Position numbers and translations under genes: made by a program. The notes beneath the pieces were generated by a model. That model was given only the letters and a program-made list of their open reading frames with translations, made no database searches and was not told the DNA's origin. Shown here piece by piece: positions 14,156-21,990 of a stretch of DNA of 25,174 bases; within the stretch, counting starts at the first letter, position 1, and each line of letters begins with the position of its first letter. The stretch is from SCTG01 sp964384595 (GTDB taxonomy: Bacteria > Nitrospirota > Nitrospiria > Nitrospirales > NS-4), in NCBI GenBank assembly GCA_964384595.1, contig CAYLLY010000027.1, forward strand, positions 1 through 25,174. Reading direction: 5' to 3'.

Positions 14156-15496
14156 TTACTTGCGGTGAGGCCGCACGCTCAGCGTCAGACCCGACACGGC
14201 CTTGACTTCGGCCTCCTCGCCTTCGTGGATCGGCTCCTCGCTGACCGCATCCCAGATTTCCCCCTGCAGGAAGACCTTCCCGCGTGGGGCCAGCTCGGTC
14301 TTGGCGACGGCGATCGTTCCAACCATGCTTTCGGCTCCCGTCACAGGCCTCCGCATCTGGGACTTCACGGCCAGCCAGGTGACGGCCAGCAGGAGGGCCC
14401 CGAAGGTCACGACCGTAGGGATGATCACCGAAAGGGACACTTTCATGAACGGCGCATCAGTCTTCACGAGCAGGAGCGCCCCCAACACCATCGAGGCGAT
14501 CCCACCCAGGCTCAGCAGGCCGTAGCTCATGACCTTGATCTCGAGAATGAACAGCACGATACCGAGAATGATGAGGGCGACACCCGCATAGCTGATCGGC
14601 AGCGTTTGAAGGGAATAGAACGCGAGGATGAGGCTGATGGCCCCGACGATGCCGGGCAGGATCGCCCCAGGATTGTACAGTTCCGCGATCAGCCCGATCG
14701 TGCCGATGGTCATGAGTATGAAGGCGATGTTCGGGTCGCTCAACGCCTTGAGCGCTTCGAGCCGCCAGCCCATCGGGATGTCCTTCAACGGCGTCCCCTT
14801 GGTCTTCAGCACGGCTTTGCCGGCCCCAGTCACGACCTCACGTCCGTCCACTGCCGCCAGCAGGGACGAGACATCCTCCGCGACCAGGTCGATGACTTTC
14901 AGGGACAGCGCCTCCTTCTCCGTCACCGAGACGCTCTTCCGGACCGCGTCTTCCGCCCACAGGACGTTGCGGCCTCGCTTCTCGGCGATGGATTTGATGT
15001 AGGCCGCGGCATCGTTCTCGACCTTGGCCTTCATCACGGCGTCCATCTCACCGCCGCCCATCGCCACGGGGTGGGCGGCGCCCACGTTCGTGCCCGGCGT
15101 CATCGCCGCGATATGCGCGGCGTACAGGATGAAGACGCCGGCCGAGGCCGCCCGCCCTCCGCTCGGCGCCACGTAGACGATCACCGGAATTGGAGAGGCC
15201 GTGATGTCCTTGATGATAAGCCGCATGGACGTGTCGAGCCCGCCGGGGGTATCGAGTCGGAGGACGACGGCCGCTGCGCCCGCTTCCTGGGCCAAGTCCA
15301 GCACGTGATTGATGTACTCGGCGGCCACCGGATTGATGACGCCTTCATAGGTGCCCACAAACACCGCCCCCCGGAGGGCCTCGTCGGCGCTGCCGGTCGC
15401 TGCCGAACCGCTCAGTACTAGGAAGAAGCCCGTGAGAAAAATAACGGTGAGAGTAATGCTCGGGAGGCGACCGTGGCCCTGTAATCTCAAGCGCAT
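14156..15496 (-). CDS. NfeD family protein, long form with ClpP-like serine protease domain
   Basis: 446 aa. A signal-like helix (13-34) precedes a ClpP/crotonase-fold protease domain at about 43-230. Ser118 (GRAASAGVF) and Lys158 (KAKVEND) correspond to the Ser-Lys dyad known from Pyrococcus PH1510 (40-41 residues apart). Then come about five membrane helices (255-377) and a C-terminal OB-fold NfeD domain (390-443, GKVFLQGEIWDAVS). Such proteins cleave the C-terminus of their stomatin partner, encoded immediately downstream. A possible promoter lies at 15518-15548. No clear Shine-Dalgarno is seen before the ATG. Confidence 0.93.
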   Translation of the reverse strand: MRLRLQGHGRLPSITLTVIFLTGFFLVLSGSAATGSADEALRGAVFVGTYEGVINPVAAEYINHVLDLAQEAGAAAVVLRLDTPGGLDTSMRLIIKDITASPIPVIVYVAPSGGRAASAGVFILYAAHIAAMTPGTNVGAAHPVAMGGGEMDAVMKAKVENDAAAYIKSIAEKRGRNVLWAEDAVRKSVSVTEKEALSLKVIDLVAEDVSSLLAAVDGREVVTGAGKAVLKTKGTPLKDIPMGWRLEALKALSDPNIAFILMTIGTIGLIAELYNPGAILPGIVGAISLILAFYSLQTLPISYAGVALIILGIVLFILEIKVMSYGLLSLGGIASMVLGALLLVKTDAPFMKVSLSVIIPTVVTFGALLLAVTWLAVKSQMRRPVTGAESMVGTIAVAKTELAPRGKVFLQGEIWDAVSEEPIHEGEEAEVKAVSGLTLSVRPHRK

Positions 15497-15517
15497 GGAT
15501 CAGCTTAGCCTGCGATT

Positions 15518-15548
15518 ATCGTAGACCCCCACCCCCCTACCCTGTCAA
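15518..15548 (-). promoter_or_regulatory. Possible promoter of the nfeD-slipin-ktrBA operon
   Basis: On the minus strand TTGACA (15548-15543) is followed after 19 nt by TACGAT (15523-15518). The -35 is perfect, but the spacer is longer than optimal and G-rich. It sits in the 69-base gap after the transglutaminase gene, so it could start a separate transcript. Confidence 0.4.
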
Positions 15549-15565
15549 GGAAAGACCGGCGCGGC

Positions 15566-17713
15566 CTAGCGCTTTGCGGTCCGGAGCTCAGTGAGCAGCT
15601 CCTGGGCTCGTCTGGCGTCATCGGACGAGAACGGGGCCTGGCCGAAGCGCACCCGGTAGTAGAGTCCGGTCAGCGGCTCGACAACCCGCGCCGCCTCGCC
15701 CCGCTCACGCGCCACCTGCCGGGCGAATTCCAGCGGCGTCGTGCCCGGAGGCTTCAGCAAACCCTGGGATTCTAGAATCCGGAGCATTCGCTCGTACAGC
15801 TGGATCGCGGCGATCTGCCGGGCCGTGCGCGGGTCCGCATGCCGCGCCCCGCCGCTCCGCCCCAACCTGTGCCAGGCCAGAACCAACCCCGCAACAAGAG
15901 CGCCGGCCCCGAGACCTCCGACAAGATACCATCCGTAGGCACGCGCCGATTCCGCCAACCATGCCTTGACGGACGCCATGCGCCGGGTCAGCACGGACAG
16001 GAGGCCGGACACCTCCGCTCGCACCTTTTCGCCTCCTTCCCGAAGGCTCTTGGCGGCGGTCATCTGATCGCGGAAGCTGTACTGGATGACGTAGCGATCC
16101 CATTTCAGGCGGATCGAGTCCACGACCTTGCCGACCCTCCAAAAGACGGAAGGCGCCGTGACAGGCGCGGCCGGAGTCGGATCGAACGTCACCCACCCCG
16201 AACCGGGAAAATACGCTTCCACCCAGGCATGCGCGTCCTGCTGGCGGACCGAATAGTAATTGCCGAAATCGTTCCACACGCCGGGGAGAAAGCCGGTGAC
16301 CAGACGAGCGGGGATGCCCACGGTCCTGAGCATCAGCACCATCGCCGTCGCGTAGTGCTCGCAGTAGCCGGTCTTGCGGGTGAAGAGAAAATCCTCCACG
16401 GGACTCTCCGAAACGGTCATCCCGACATCGAGGCTGTACTGGTAGTTCTGGCGGAGGTGCTGCTCGATGGCCCGGACCATGTCATAGGGCGTTCGGCCCG
16501 ACCCGGCCACCTCGCGCGCCAGCGCCTCCACGCGAGGACTCATGTCAGGAAGTTGCAGAAAACGCTTTCTGACGAGGTCTGGATAACTGAAGGATGCCGC
16601 CGTCCGATCCGACTCCCGCAGGCGATCCGGGATGGAACGGACGCTGTACTGAAAACGCGCCGACGTCGGGTAGGGCAGGTACAGGCCGCCGACGCCGTCC
16701 ACCTGTACGACGTGAAACCCGCCTTTGATCGATTCGACGAACGACGCCCCGAACAGCACGGTCGTATCGAGCGCCTCGATGAGGATCTCCTGGCGCAGGC
16801 CTCCGGACTCGGCAGCGGCCGCCGCCTGGGGCGTGGACACCAGAAAGACGCCGTCGGGCGTGCGTTCCAGCATCCGCCGGACCGACAGCCGGTTGGCCCA
16901 GGACCGGCCATCGTAGGTATCGTAGGCCGTGCCTCGGAAGTACAATACTCCCGCGACGGGGCCGCGCTGATCCGGGAACTCGACCCGCATGACCACGGTG
17001 GGATCGAGCTTGACCGCGCCGATGACTCCCAGGTCGACCTTCTCGGAAAAGCCGGAGGTGCGGATCAGCTCCGTCCGATTCTTTTGAAAGAAGCCGGCCC
17101 CGATGCGCGGGATGAGGAAGAAGATGACGAGCGTCAAGCAGAAGGACCCGACCGCGATGCCGTTCGTCGTCCAGAAGAACTGCGCCGTGACCGGCCTGGT
17201 GATCGGAGAGGACTCTTTGTGCGCTTCTTCCGACTCGTTGCGCAGGTGATAGAGGATGAGCGTCCAGATCGCCGCGAACACGTAAGCGATAAAGACCGCC
17301 GCGTACCAGAGGTCAACCGTGAGCGCGGCCGCGGCCAGAAGCTCCAGCAGGCTGATCGCGTACAACTGCAGAAAATCCTTGCGGTGCCGGAGGTGAAAGA
17401 GCTTGACGACCATCAGGAGGACAAGAAAGTGCACCGCCGCCGGCAGGATGTCCCGCGAGATCAGCAGCAGGTCGACGCCGAAGGACACGAACACCGCAAT
17501 CAGCAGGGTGGTCCAGACGGATGCCGGCAGGCCGGTGATCCGGCCTACGAGGTGGTCGCCGCCCCAGCCGATCGTCCGGGCGATCGTCACCGCAAACGCC
17601 GCCAGCCCCAGCACGGTCAGTCCGACCGGAATCTCACCGGTCAGGACCAGCCCGATGAACGCCACGGCGGCCAGCAGAAGCGAGCAGAAGTGAAAGGCGC
17701 GCTCGAGGGTCAT
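15566..17713 (-). CDS. TgpA-like transglutaminase-domain membrane protein
   Basis: 715 aa from the ATG at 17713, which overlaps the DUF58 stop (ATGA). Residues 8-160 hold about five membrane helices and another lies near 185-203. A periplasmic region follows, with a transglutaminase-like core carrying the Cys-His-Asp triad: Cys451 (TGYCEHYATAM), His495 (DAHAWVEAYF) and Asp511 (VTFDPTP). A membrane helix lies near residues 590-615, and a C-terminal helical DUF4129-like tail (LEFARQVARERGEAARVVEPLTGLYY region) ends the protein. This is the TgpA/DUF3488 architecture. The physiological substrate is unknown; Pseudomonas TgpA is essential and has been linked to envelope integrity. Confidence 0.93.
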   Translation of the reverse strand: MTLERAFHFCSLLLAAVAFIGLVLTGEIPVGLTVLGLAAFAVTIARTIGWGGDHLVGRITGLPASVWTTLLIAVFVSFGVDLLLISRDILPAAVHFLVLLMVVKLFHLRHRKDFLQLYAISLLELLAAAALTVDLWYAAVFIAYVFAAIWTLILYHLRNESEEAHKESSPITRPVTAQFFWTTNGIAVGSFCLTLVIFFLIPRIGAGFFQKNRTELIRTSGFSEKVDLGVIGAVKLDPTVVMRVEFPDQRGPVAGVLYFRGTAYDTYDGRSWANRLSVRRMLERTPDGVFLVSTPQAAAAAESGGLRQEILIEALDTTVLFGASFVESIKGGFHVVQVDGVGGLYLPYPTSARFQYSVRSIPDRLRESDRTAASFSYPDLVRKRFLQLPDMSPRVEALAREVAGSGRTPYDMVRAIEQHLRQNYQYSLDVGMTVSESPVEDFLFTRKTGYCEHYATAMVLMLRTVGIPARLVTGFLPGVWNDFGNYYSVRQQDAHAWVEAYFPGSGWVTFDPTPAAPVTAPSVFWRVGKVVDSIRLKWDRYVIQYSFRDQMTAAKSLREGGEKVRAEVSGLLSVLTRRMASVKAWLAESARAYGWYLVGGLGAGALVAGLVLAWHRLGRSGGARHADPRTARQIAAIQLYERMLRILESQGLLKPPGTTPLEFARQVARERGEAARVVEPLTGLYYRVRFGQAPFSSDDARRAQELLTELRTAKR

Positions 17714-18825
17714 TGCGTCTCCCAGGCCGGAACCAGCCGGCTCGCGCCCCGGCAGGCGGCCTCGACGGCGGGATCCGGCCAGGGCATGACCACGATGGTC
17801 AGCTCGCCGCGCGCCGTCCGCTCTCCCAGCGTCCGAAATCCGTCCATTGCCGCCGCGTCCGACAGCCGGGCCGGACCCGGCTCGCAAAGCGCCAGGGCAC
17901 GCAACAGACGGTAGAGTTGCGGCTCACCCGTCCCGTAAGGCACTTCTTGCTCTCCGACCAGCAACCGGACGGCGAAACCCTGCCGTTGAAAGTGCGCCGC
18001 CAGCGACGCCGTCAGGCTGACCGCCTGCTCGAAAAATTCAGGGACGCGGCCGTCCGGGACGGCCGTGGGCAGCGCGAGGGTGACCTGCCGCAGGTCCTCC
18101 GTCTCGGTTTCCCTCACGATCAGACGGGACTGTCGCGCCGAGGTCTTCCAGTGAATGGTCCGCGAGTCGTCGCCATGCTGGTAATCCCGGAGGTTGTAGA
18201 GACCGACGCCTGGCCCCCGCTTGGACACGGCCTGGTCATACCCCAGGACGGCGAGATCGTGGACGAGCCTCTCCGGCAAGGGACGGAGCGCGGGGTACAC
18301 CACCAGATCAGAGCTCAGGAAGATGTTCGCGGCCTTGATGAACAGGCCGAAGGGAAACCGTGTCTGGAGTTTGATCCCGTCGATCCGGTGCCGGCCCCGG
18401 CGCGTGAACAGCACCGGGTACGACTGTGAGACCGACGCACCGGCCGGCAGGTGCAGGATATGGATGCCCCGGTCCACGGCCTTTCCTTCGATGATGTCCA
18501 GCACCCGGAGCGAGAAGCTCGGTAGCCTCGGCTGTCGGTTTGCGATGGACAACGTGACCATCGCCGGGCTGTTGGCGAAAATAGCGTCGGGGAGCACCCG
18601 CCGGATCGTAAGGTGCCGGAGGCATTGCTCCGACAGGATGCCGGACATGACGATGAGGCTGAGCAGCATCGCCAGCAGGAGATAGAGCAGGTTGTTGCCG
18701 GTGTTCAGGGCCGCCATCCCGACGGCCAGGGTCAACAGCAGGAACCGCACGCCCTCCGGCGTGAGGCGCAGCGATCGGTAACGGTAGAACCAACGGAAGA
18801 ACTCGCGGATGCGCTCGAGACGCAT
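17710..18825 (-). CDS. DUF58 domain protein (MoxR-associated)
   Basis: 371 aa. Two N-terminal membrane helices (27-65) are followed by a beta-rich extracytoplasmic region. The DUF58 signature is YQHGDDSRTIHWKTSAR near residues 214-230, within a von Willebrand factor A-like fold. The gene begins 6 bases after the moxR stop and overlaps the transglutaminase start by 4 bases. This moxR-DUF58-transglutaminase order is a common conserved module. The DUF58 protein is thought to be the client or adaptor of the MoxR ATPase, but its exact role is not established. Confidence 0.92.
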   Translation of the reverse strand: MRLERIREFFRWFYRYRSLRLTPEGVRFLLLTLAVGMAALNTGNNLLYLLLAMLLSLIVMSGILSEQCLRHLTIRRVLPDAIFANSPAMVTLSIANRQPRLPSFSLRVLDIIEGKAVDRGIHILHLPAGASVSQSYPVLFTRRGRHRIDGIKLQTRFPFGLFIKAANIFLSSDLVVYPALRPLPERLVHDLAVLGYDQAVSKRGPGVGLYNLRDYQHGDDSRTIHWKTSARQSRLIVRETETEDLRQVTLALPTAVPDGRVPEFFEQAVSLTASLAAHFQRQGFAVRLLVGEQEVPYGTGEPQLYRLLRALALCEPGPARLSDAAAMDGFRTLGERTARGELTIVVMPWPDPAVEAACRGASRLVPAWETQ

Positions 18826-18831
18826 GGCCGG

Positions 18832-19773
18832 CTACAGCGGGACGGGCACCGACTCCACAAGGTCCCTGAGGACATGCTCGGCCTCTTCGGAACGATGCCG
18901 CCTGGTGCCCTGGCTCGCGTGCAGCGTCACGCGATGGGCCAGCACCATCGGGGCCAGTTCCTTGATGTCGTCGGGCAGGCAGTAGTCGCGATCCCGGACG
19001 AGGGCCAGGGCTTTGGCCGCCTTATGGAGCGCCATCGCCCCGCGCGTGCTGGCCCCCAGCGCGATCAGCTCGCTCCGGCGGGTCTCGGAGATGATCGCCA
19101 GCAGGTACTCCATCAGGCTGTCGTCAAGGCGGACCTTCTCCACCCGATCCTGCAGATCAAGAACCTCCTGGAGCGTGAGCACGGGATCCAACTCGTCGGC
19201 CGGGTGAAGCGACTGCGGACGGTCCAGCACTTTCTTCTCGTCCGCCAGGGCCGGATACCCGATCCGGATCCGCATCAGGAAGCGGTCGAGTTGCGACTCC
19301 GGCAACGGGAACGTGCCGTGATGCTCCCAGGGATTCTGGGTGGCGATGACCATGAACGGATGGGGCAGCGGATAGGTCCGGCTGTCCACCGACACCTGAG
19401 CGTCGTTCATGGCCTCCAGCAGGCTGCTCTGCGTCTTGGGCGTGGTGCGGTTGATCTCGTCGGCGAGCACGATGTGGGCGAAGATCGGGCCCGGCTTGAA
19501 TTCGAAGGCCTGGGTCTGCTGATGGAAGACCGACACCCCGAGGATGTCGGACGGCAGGAGGTCGCTGGTGAACTGGATCCGTCGGAAGGAGCAGCCCAGC
19601 GACCGGGCAAGACTATGGGCGAGCGTGGTCTTGCCTACCCCCGGCACGTCCTCGATCAGCAGATGCCCGCGGGCGAAGAGCGCCACCACGACCATTTCGA
19701 CCACCGAGGGCTTGCCCTTGATGACCCGCTCGATATTGGCTCGGAGAGCCTGAATCTTCGACGCGTTGCTCAT
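18832..19773 (-). CDS. MoxR-family AAA+ ATPase
   Basis: 313-aa cytosolic ATPase thought to act as a chaperone that activates partner protein complexes. Walker A VPGVGKTT (43-50), Walker B IVLADEINR (101-109) and the sensor/arginine-finger region (ATQNPWE, then ESQLDRFLMR) are all present, followed by the lid domain. No Shine-Dalgarno precedes the ATG. The promoter -10 ends 9 nt before it, so the mRNA is predicted to be leaderless. First gene of the module with DUF58 and transglutaminase genes. Confidence 0.94.
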   Translation of the reverse strand: MSNASKIQALRANIERVIKGKPSVVEMVVVALFARGHLLIEDVPGVGKTTLAHSLARSLGCSFRRIQFTSDLLPSDILGVSVFHQQTQAFEFKPGPIFAHIVLADEINRTTPKTQSSLLEAMNDAQVSVDSRTYPLPHPFMVIATQNPWEHHGTFPLPESQLDRFLMRIRIGYPALADEKKVLDRPQSLHPADELDPVLTLQEVLDLQDRVEKVRLDDSLMEYLLAIISETRRSELIALGASTRGAMALHKAAKALALVRDRDYCLPDDIKELAPMVLAHRVTLHASQGTRRHRSEEAEHVLRDLVESVPVPL

Positions 19774-19782
19774 GGAGTGTTC

Positions 19783-19812
19783 AGTCTAGCAGAGCCTTAT
19801 CTTAGGGGTCAA
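19783..19812 (-). promoter_or_regulatory. Sigma-70-type promoter of moxR
   Basis: TTGACC (19812-19807), 18-nt spacer, TAGACT (19788-19783) on the minus strand. The moxR ATG begins 9 nt after the -10. The same TAGACT hexamer serves asnS. Confidence 0.6.
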
Positions 19813-19842
19813 TTTCCCGGCCGACATCGGACGAAAATCGCA

Positions 19843-19871
19843 TTGACTTCACCGAGGGCCGACTCTATCAT
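19843..19871 (+). promoter_or_regulatory. Sigma-70-type promoter of the uracil-DNA glycosylase gene
   Basis: TTGACT (19843-19848), 17-nt spacer, TATCAT (19866-19871). The expected start near 19878 leaves a leader of about 26 nt with GGAG ahead of the GTG at 19904. It is divergent from the moxR promoter, with 30 bases between the -35 boxes. Confidence 0.65.
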
Positions 19872-19903
19872 GCGATTACGTCCCGCCCGGAGAAACGGAT
19901 TCA

Positions 19904-20494
19904 GTGACGCTTCAAGAACTCGGCCACTCCCTGAAGGACTGCCAGCGGTGCCGTCTCTCATCCGGGCGCACCCAAGTCGTGTTCGGCACGGGCAGTCCCA
20001 ACGCCAGCATTATGTTCGTGGGGGAAGCGCCGGGATTTTACGAAGATAAGCAGGGCGAGCCCTTCGTCGGCGCGGCCGGGCGGCTCCTGAACGAGCTCCT
20101 GGAAGGCGTCGGACTGTCCCGGAAGGATGTCTACATCGCCAACGTCATCAAGTGCCGCCCGCCGGACAACCGTGATCCCCTGCCCGACGAGGTGGAGACC
20201 TGCAAGCCGTTCCTGTTCCAGCAAATTGAGATGATCAAGCCGAAAGTCGTCTGCACCCTCGGCAACTTCGCCATGCAGACCCTGCTCGGCAAGAAAATCG
20301 GCATCATGAAGGTGCGCGGCCAATCCTTTCAGGTCCAGGATTTCTTCGTCTTTCCGATGCTCCATCCGGCGGCCGCGCTGCACCAGGGCGGCCTGAACGA
20401 GCCCCTGCGCGAGGACTTCCGCAAGCTGAAGGCCTTTCTCGACCGCCGACCCGAGCCCGCCACGCCCATCGAGCAGATGAACCTCTTCGGGTAA
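19904..20494 (+). CDS. Family 4 (iron-sulfur) uracil-DNA glycosylase
   Basis: Removes uracil from DNA to start base-excision repair. 196 aa from a GTG with GGAG upstream. The four [4Fe-4S] ligands are visible as Cys13-x2-Cys16 and Cys84-x15-Cys100. Active-site motifs are GEAPG (40-44), KCRPPDNR (83-90) and HPAAAL (154-159). The C-terminal QMNLF (191-195) matches the beta-clamp-binding pattern Q-x-x-L-F, suggesting recruitment to the replication clamp; this is inferred. The family-4 assignment fits the length and Fe-S pattern. Confidence 0.94.
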   Translation: MTLQELGHSLKDCQRCRLSSGRTQVVFGTGSPNASIMFVGEAPGFYEDKQGEPFVGAAGRLLNELLEGVGLSRKDVYIANVIKCRPPDNRDPLPDEVETCKPFLFQQIEMIKPKVVCTLGNFAMQTLLGKKIGIMKVRGQSFQVQDFFVFPMLHPAAALHQGGLNEPLREDFRKLKAFLDRRPEPATPIEQMNLFG

Positions 20495-20510
20495 GCCCTC
20501 CCCCTCCCGC

Positions 20511-20539
20511 TTGACAGGGCCCTGTTCGAGACTTATCTG
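20511..20539 (+). promoter_or_regulatory. Sigma-70-type promoter of the DUF6573-like gene
   Basis: TTGACA (20511-20516), 17-nt spacer, TATCTG (20534-20539). The ATG at 20546 begins 6 nt after the -10 and no Shine-Dalgarno exists, so the transcript would be leaderless. Confidence 0.6.
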
Positions 20540-20545
20540 AATGGC

Positions 20546-21169
20546 ATGCAGCCGACCAAACTGCCACGGACATTGACAATTGATGAAAAGAGGGCCGCGG
20601 ACGCGGCCTTCAAGGGGCTCCCCTTTGACGTTCGATGGTCTCCTTCAGCCCGCGCCGTGTATGACGGCATTTGCGGCGCGTTGGGCGTCCCTGCTCTCTC
20701 AGAACCGGGACCTACAGCGGAACCTGTCGAATCTGACGCCACGCGTGATCCGCATCCGGCCAAAACGGAATCGGACGAAACGGCTCCGATCTTCACACGA
20801 GAGCAGGCCATCCAGGCTGGATTCCTGATCGATGTGACTCCTATCGCCCAAAGCGTGGGGCTACCGGTGCCTGTTTCCCTCAGCAAGCCCCTCTGGGTGC
20901 TGGGCATTACGGCTTCCGACACGATTCCCGAGGAGCAGCGCGAAGCCCGCGTGCGCGACGTGCTGATGGCGCTCCGTCTCCGCCTGGCGAACGGCCGCGT
21001 CGCCCAGCCGGGAATCGAGTTCCCGGCGATGCTGACCTTTCCCCCCGATCCCGTGCCGCAGTTGCTGTCTCTCTACACGATCGCGCACGGCGACCAGGCC
21101 ACACCCTATACACTGACCGTCCTGCTGTCCAACGAAGTCATGGCCATCATCCGGCCGGCGAACAACTAA
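20546..21169 (+). CDS. Protein of unknown function resembling DUF6573
   Basis: 207 aa. An N-terminal third (FDVRWSPSARAVYDGICGAL) is followed by a low-complexity, Pro/Glu-rich linker at about 55-80. The C-terminal domain starts FTREQAIQAGFLIDVTPIAQ and continues with GLPVPVSLSKPLW and ends TLLLSNEVMAIIRPAN-like (TVLLSNEVMAII). The 'QAIQAGFLIDVT ... PVPVSLSKPLW' pattern resembles DUF6573, a family I recall from phages and plasmids as well as chromosomes; this match is from memory and uncertain. No catalytic residues are apparent and the role is unknown. It is convergent with chlorite dismutase, with only 7 bases between the stops. Confidence 0.8.
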   Translation: MQPTKLPRTLTIDEKRAADAAFKGLPFDVRWSPSARAVYDGICGALGVPALSEPGPTAEPVESDATRDPHPAKTESDETAPIFTREQAIQAGFLIDVTPIAQSVGLPVPVSLSKPLWVLGITASDTIPEEQREARVRDVLMALRLRLANGRVAQPGIEFPAMLTFPPDPVPQLLSLYTIAHGDQATPYTLTVLLSNEVMAIIRPANN

Positions 21170-21176
21170 AGCCGGC

Positions 21177-21971
21177 TCACCGCGACAGGATTTCCAGGAT
21201 TTCGTCCAGCGGGCGGATGGTGCCGAGGAGCGTCGGGTTGCCGAACTGCTTGTTGTGGCGGTTCTCCTTGACCCGCTCCAGCGCGATGATCAGGTTGTTG
21301 AAGTCGTCGAGCTTCGCCGTCTCGAAGTACGTGATGAAGTCGAGATCGTCCAGCCCGCTCGCGTGGTAGAGCTTGCGCTTGACCGTCTTGAGGTAGGCGA
21401 CCGTGGCGTCCGTGTGCTCCTTCATCATCGCGCTGCGGCCGTCCTGCGCGGTGATCCACCACTCCGCATCCTTGCGGATCGGCACGACGATCGCGTAAGG
21501 CTTCGGGCCGGGGTCCGGCGGCGTTTTCAGGGCCGCCTTGAGATCATCCGGAAAGCCCGGCACATAGTTGGCCTTTTTCGTGATCCCGTTGAACGTATGG
21601 ATGTTCGACAGATGCCTGCCGAGCGACGTCCCCATCAGGTCCACCAGAAAATTCTGGTTGTTCTGCATCTCGGTGGAATGGACCCGGACCCAGAAGTCGG
21701 CCTTCTCCATCAGCCCCCGCAGCAGATAGGTATCCGTGGTGACATTGTCGCCATGCTTCTGGAACAAGGCCTTCACCTCGGCCGCCGCCGAGGCCCGCGC
21801 CGCCTTGTCCTTCTTCCACCAATCCTCGTCCACCTTGAACACCGCAAACGTCCCATAGACGCCGGGCTCGGACAGCAGTTTTTCCCGATCCGCCGCAGCT
21901 TCGGCAACGCCAGGCCAGCACCACGTCAGCAGACCGATAGTGACGATCGCAAAGACAGCTTTGCTACGCAT
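21177..21971 (-). CDS. cld: Periplasmic chlorite dismutase (heme b)
   Basis: Converts chlorite to chloride and O2. 264 aa. A signal peptide (about 1-26, ending GVAEA) exports it to the periplasm. The proximal heme ligand is His186 (MMKEHTDA) and the catalytic distal Arg is Arg199 (KTVKRKLYH), 13 residues apart as in the Nitrospira and Dechloromonas enzymes. FITYFETAKLDDFNNL and GNPTLLGTI are strongly conserved stretches. The long form with both lobes marks a functional lineage I enzyme. In nitrite oxidisers it may detoxify chlorite formed from chlorate by nitrite oxidoreductase. A GGGAGGTG site precedes the ATG. It begins 19 bases after the tldE stop. Confidence 0.95.
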   Translation of the reverse strand: MRSKAVFAIVTIGLLTWCWPGVAEAAADREKLLSEPGVYGTFAVFKVDEDWWKKDKAARASAAAEVKALFQKHGDNVTTDTYLLRGLMEKADFWVRVHSTEMQNNQNFLVDLMGTSLGRHLSNIHTFNGITKKANYVPGFPDDLKAALKTPPDPGPKPYAIVVPIRKDAEWWITAQDGRSAMMKEHTDATVAYLKTVKRKLYHASGLDDLDFITYFETAKLDDFNNLIIALERVKENRHNKQFGNPTLLGTIRPLDEILEILSR

Positions 21972-21990
21972 GAGACACCTCCCTTTTCCC

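Noticed and set aside
12304..14205. Long plus-strand open frame of 633 codons
   Set aside because: It lies antisense to ktrB and slipin, whose families are clear, and its composition is typical of a GC-rich shadow frame. The same applies to 14165-15421, 15839-17914, 18613-20049 and 21940-23550.
21150..21180. Terminator between the convergent DUF6573-like gene and cld
   Set aside because: Only a short GCCGG/CCGGC stem is seen, with no U-tract and just 7 bases between the stops.
21177..21971. Apparent loss of the catalytic distal Arg in chlorite dismutase (YFETAK)
   Set aside because: The distal residue is the Arg 13 positions after the proximal His (His186, Arg199), and both are intact. The FETAK segment is a different site.
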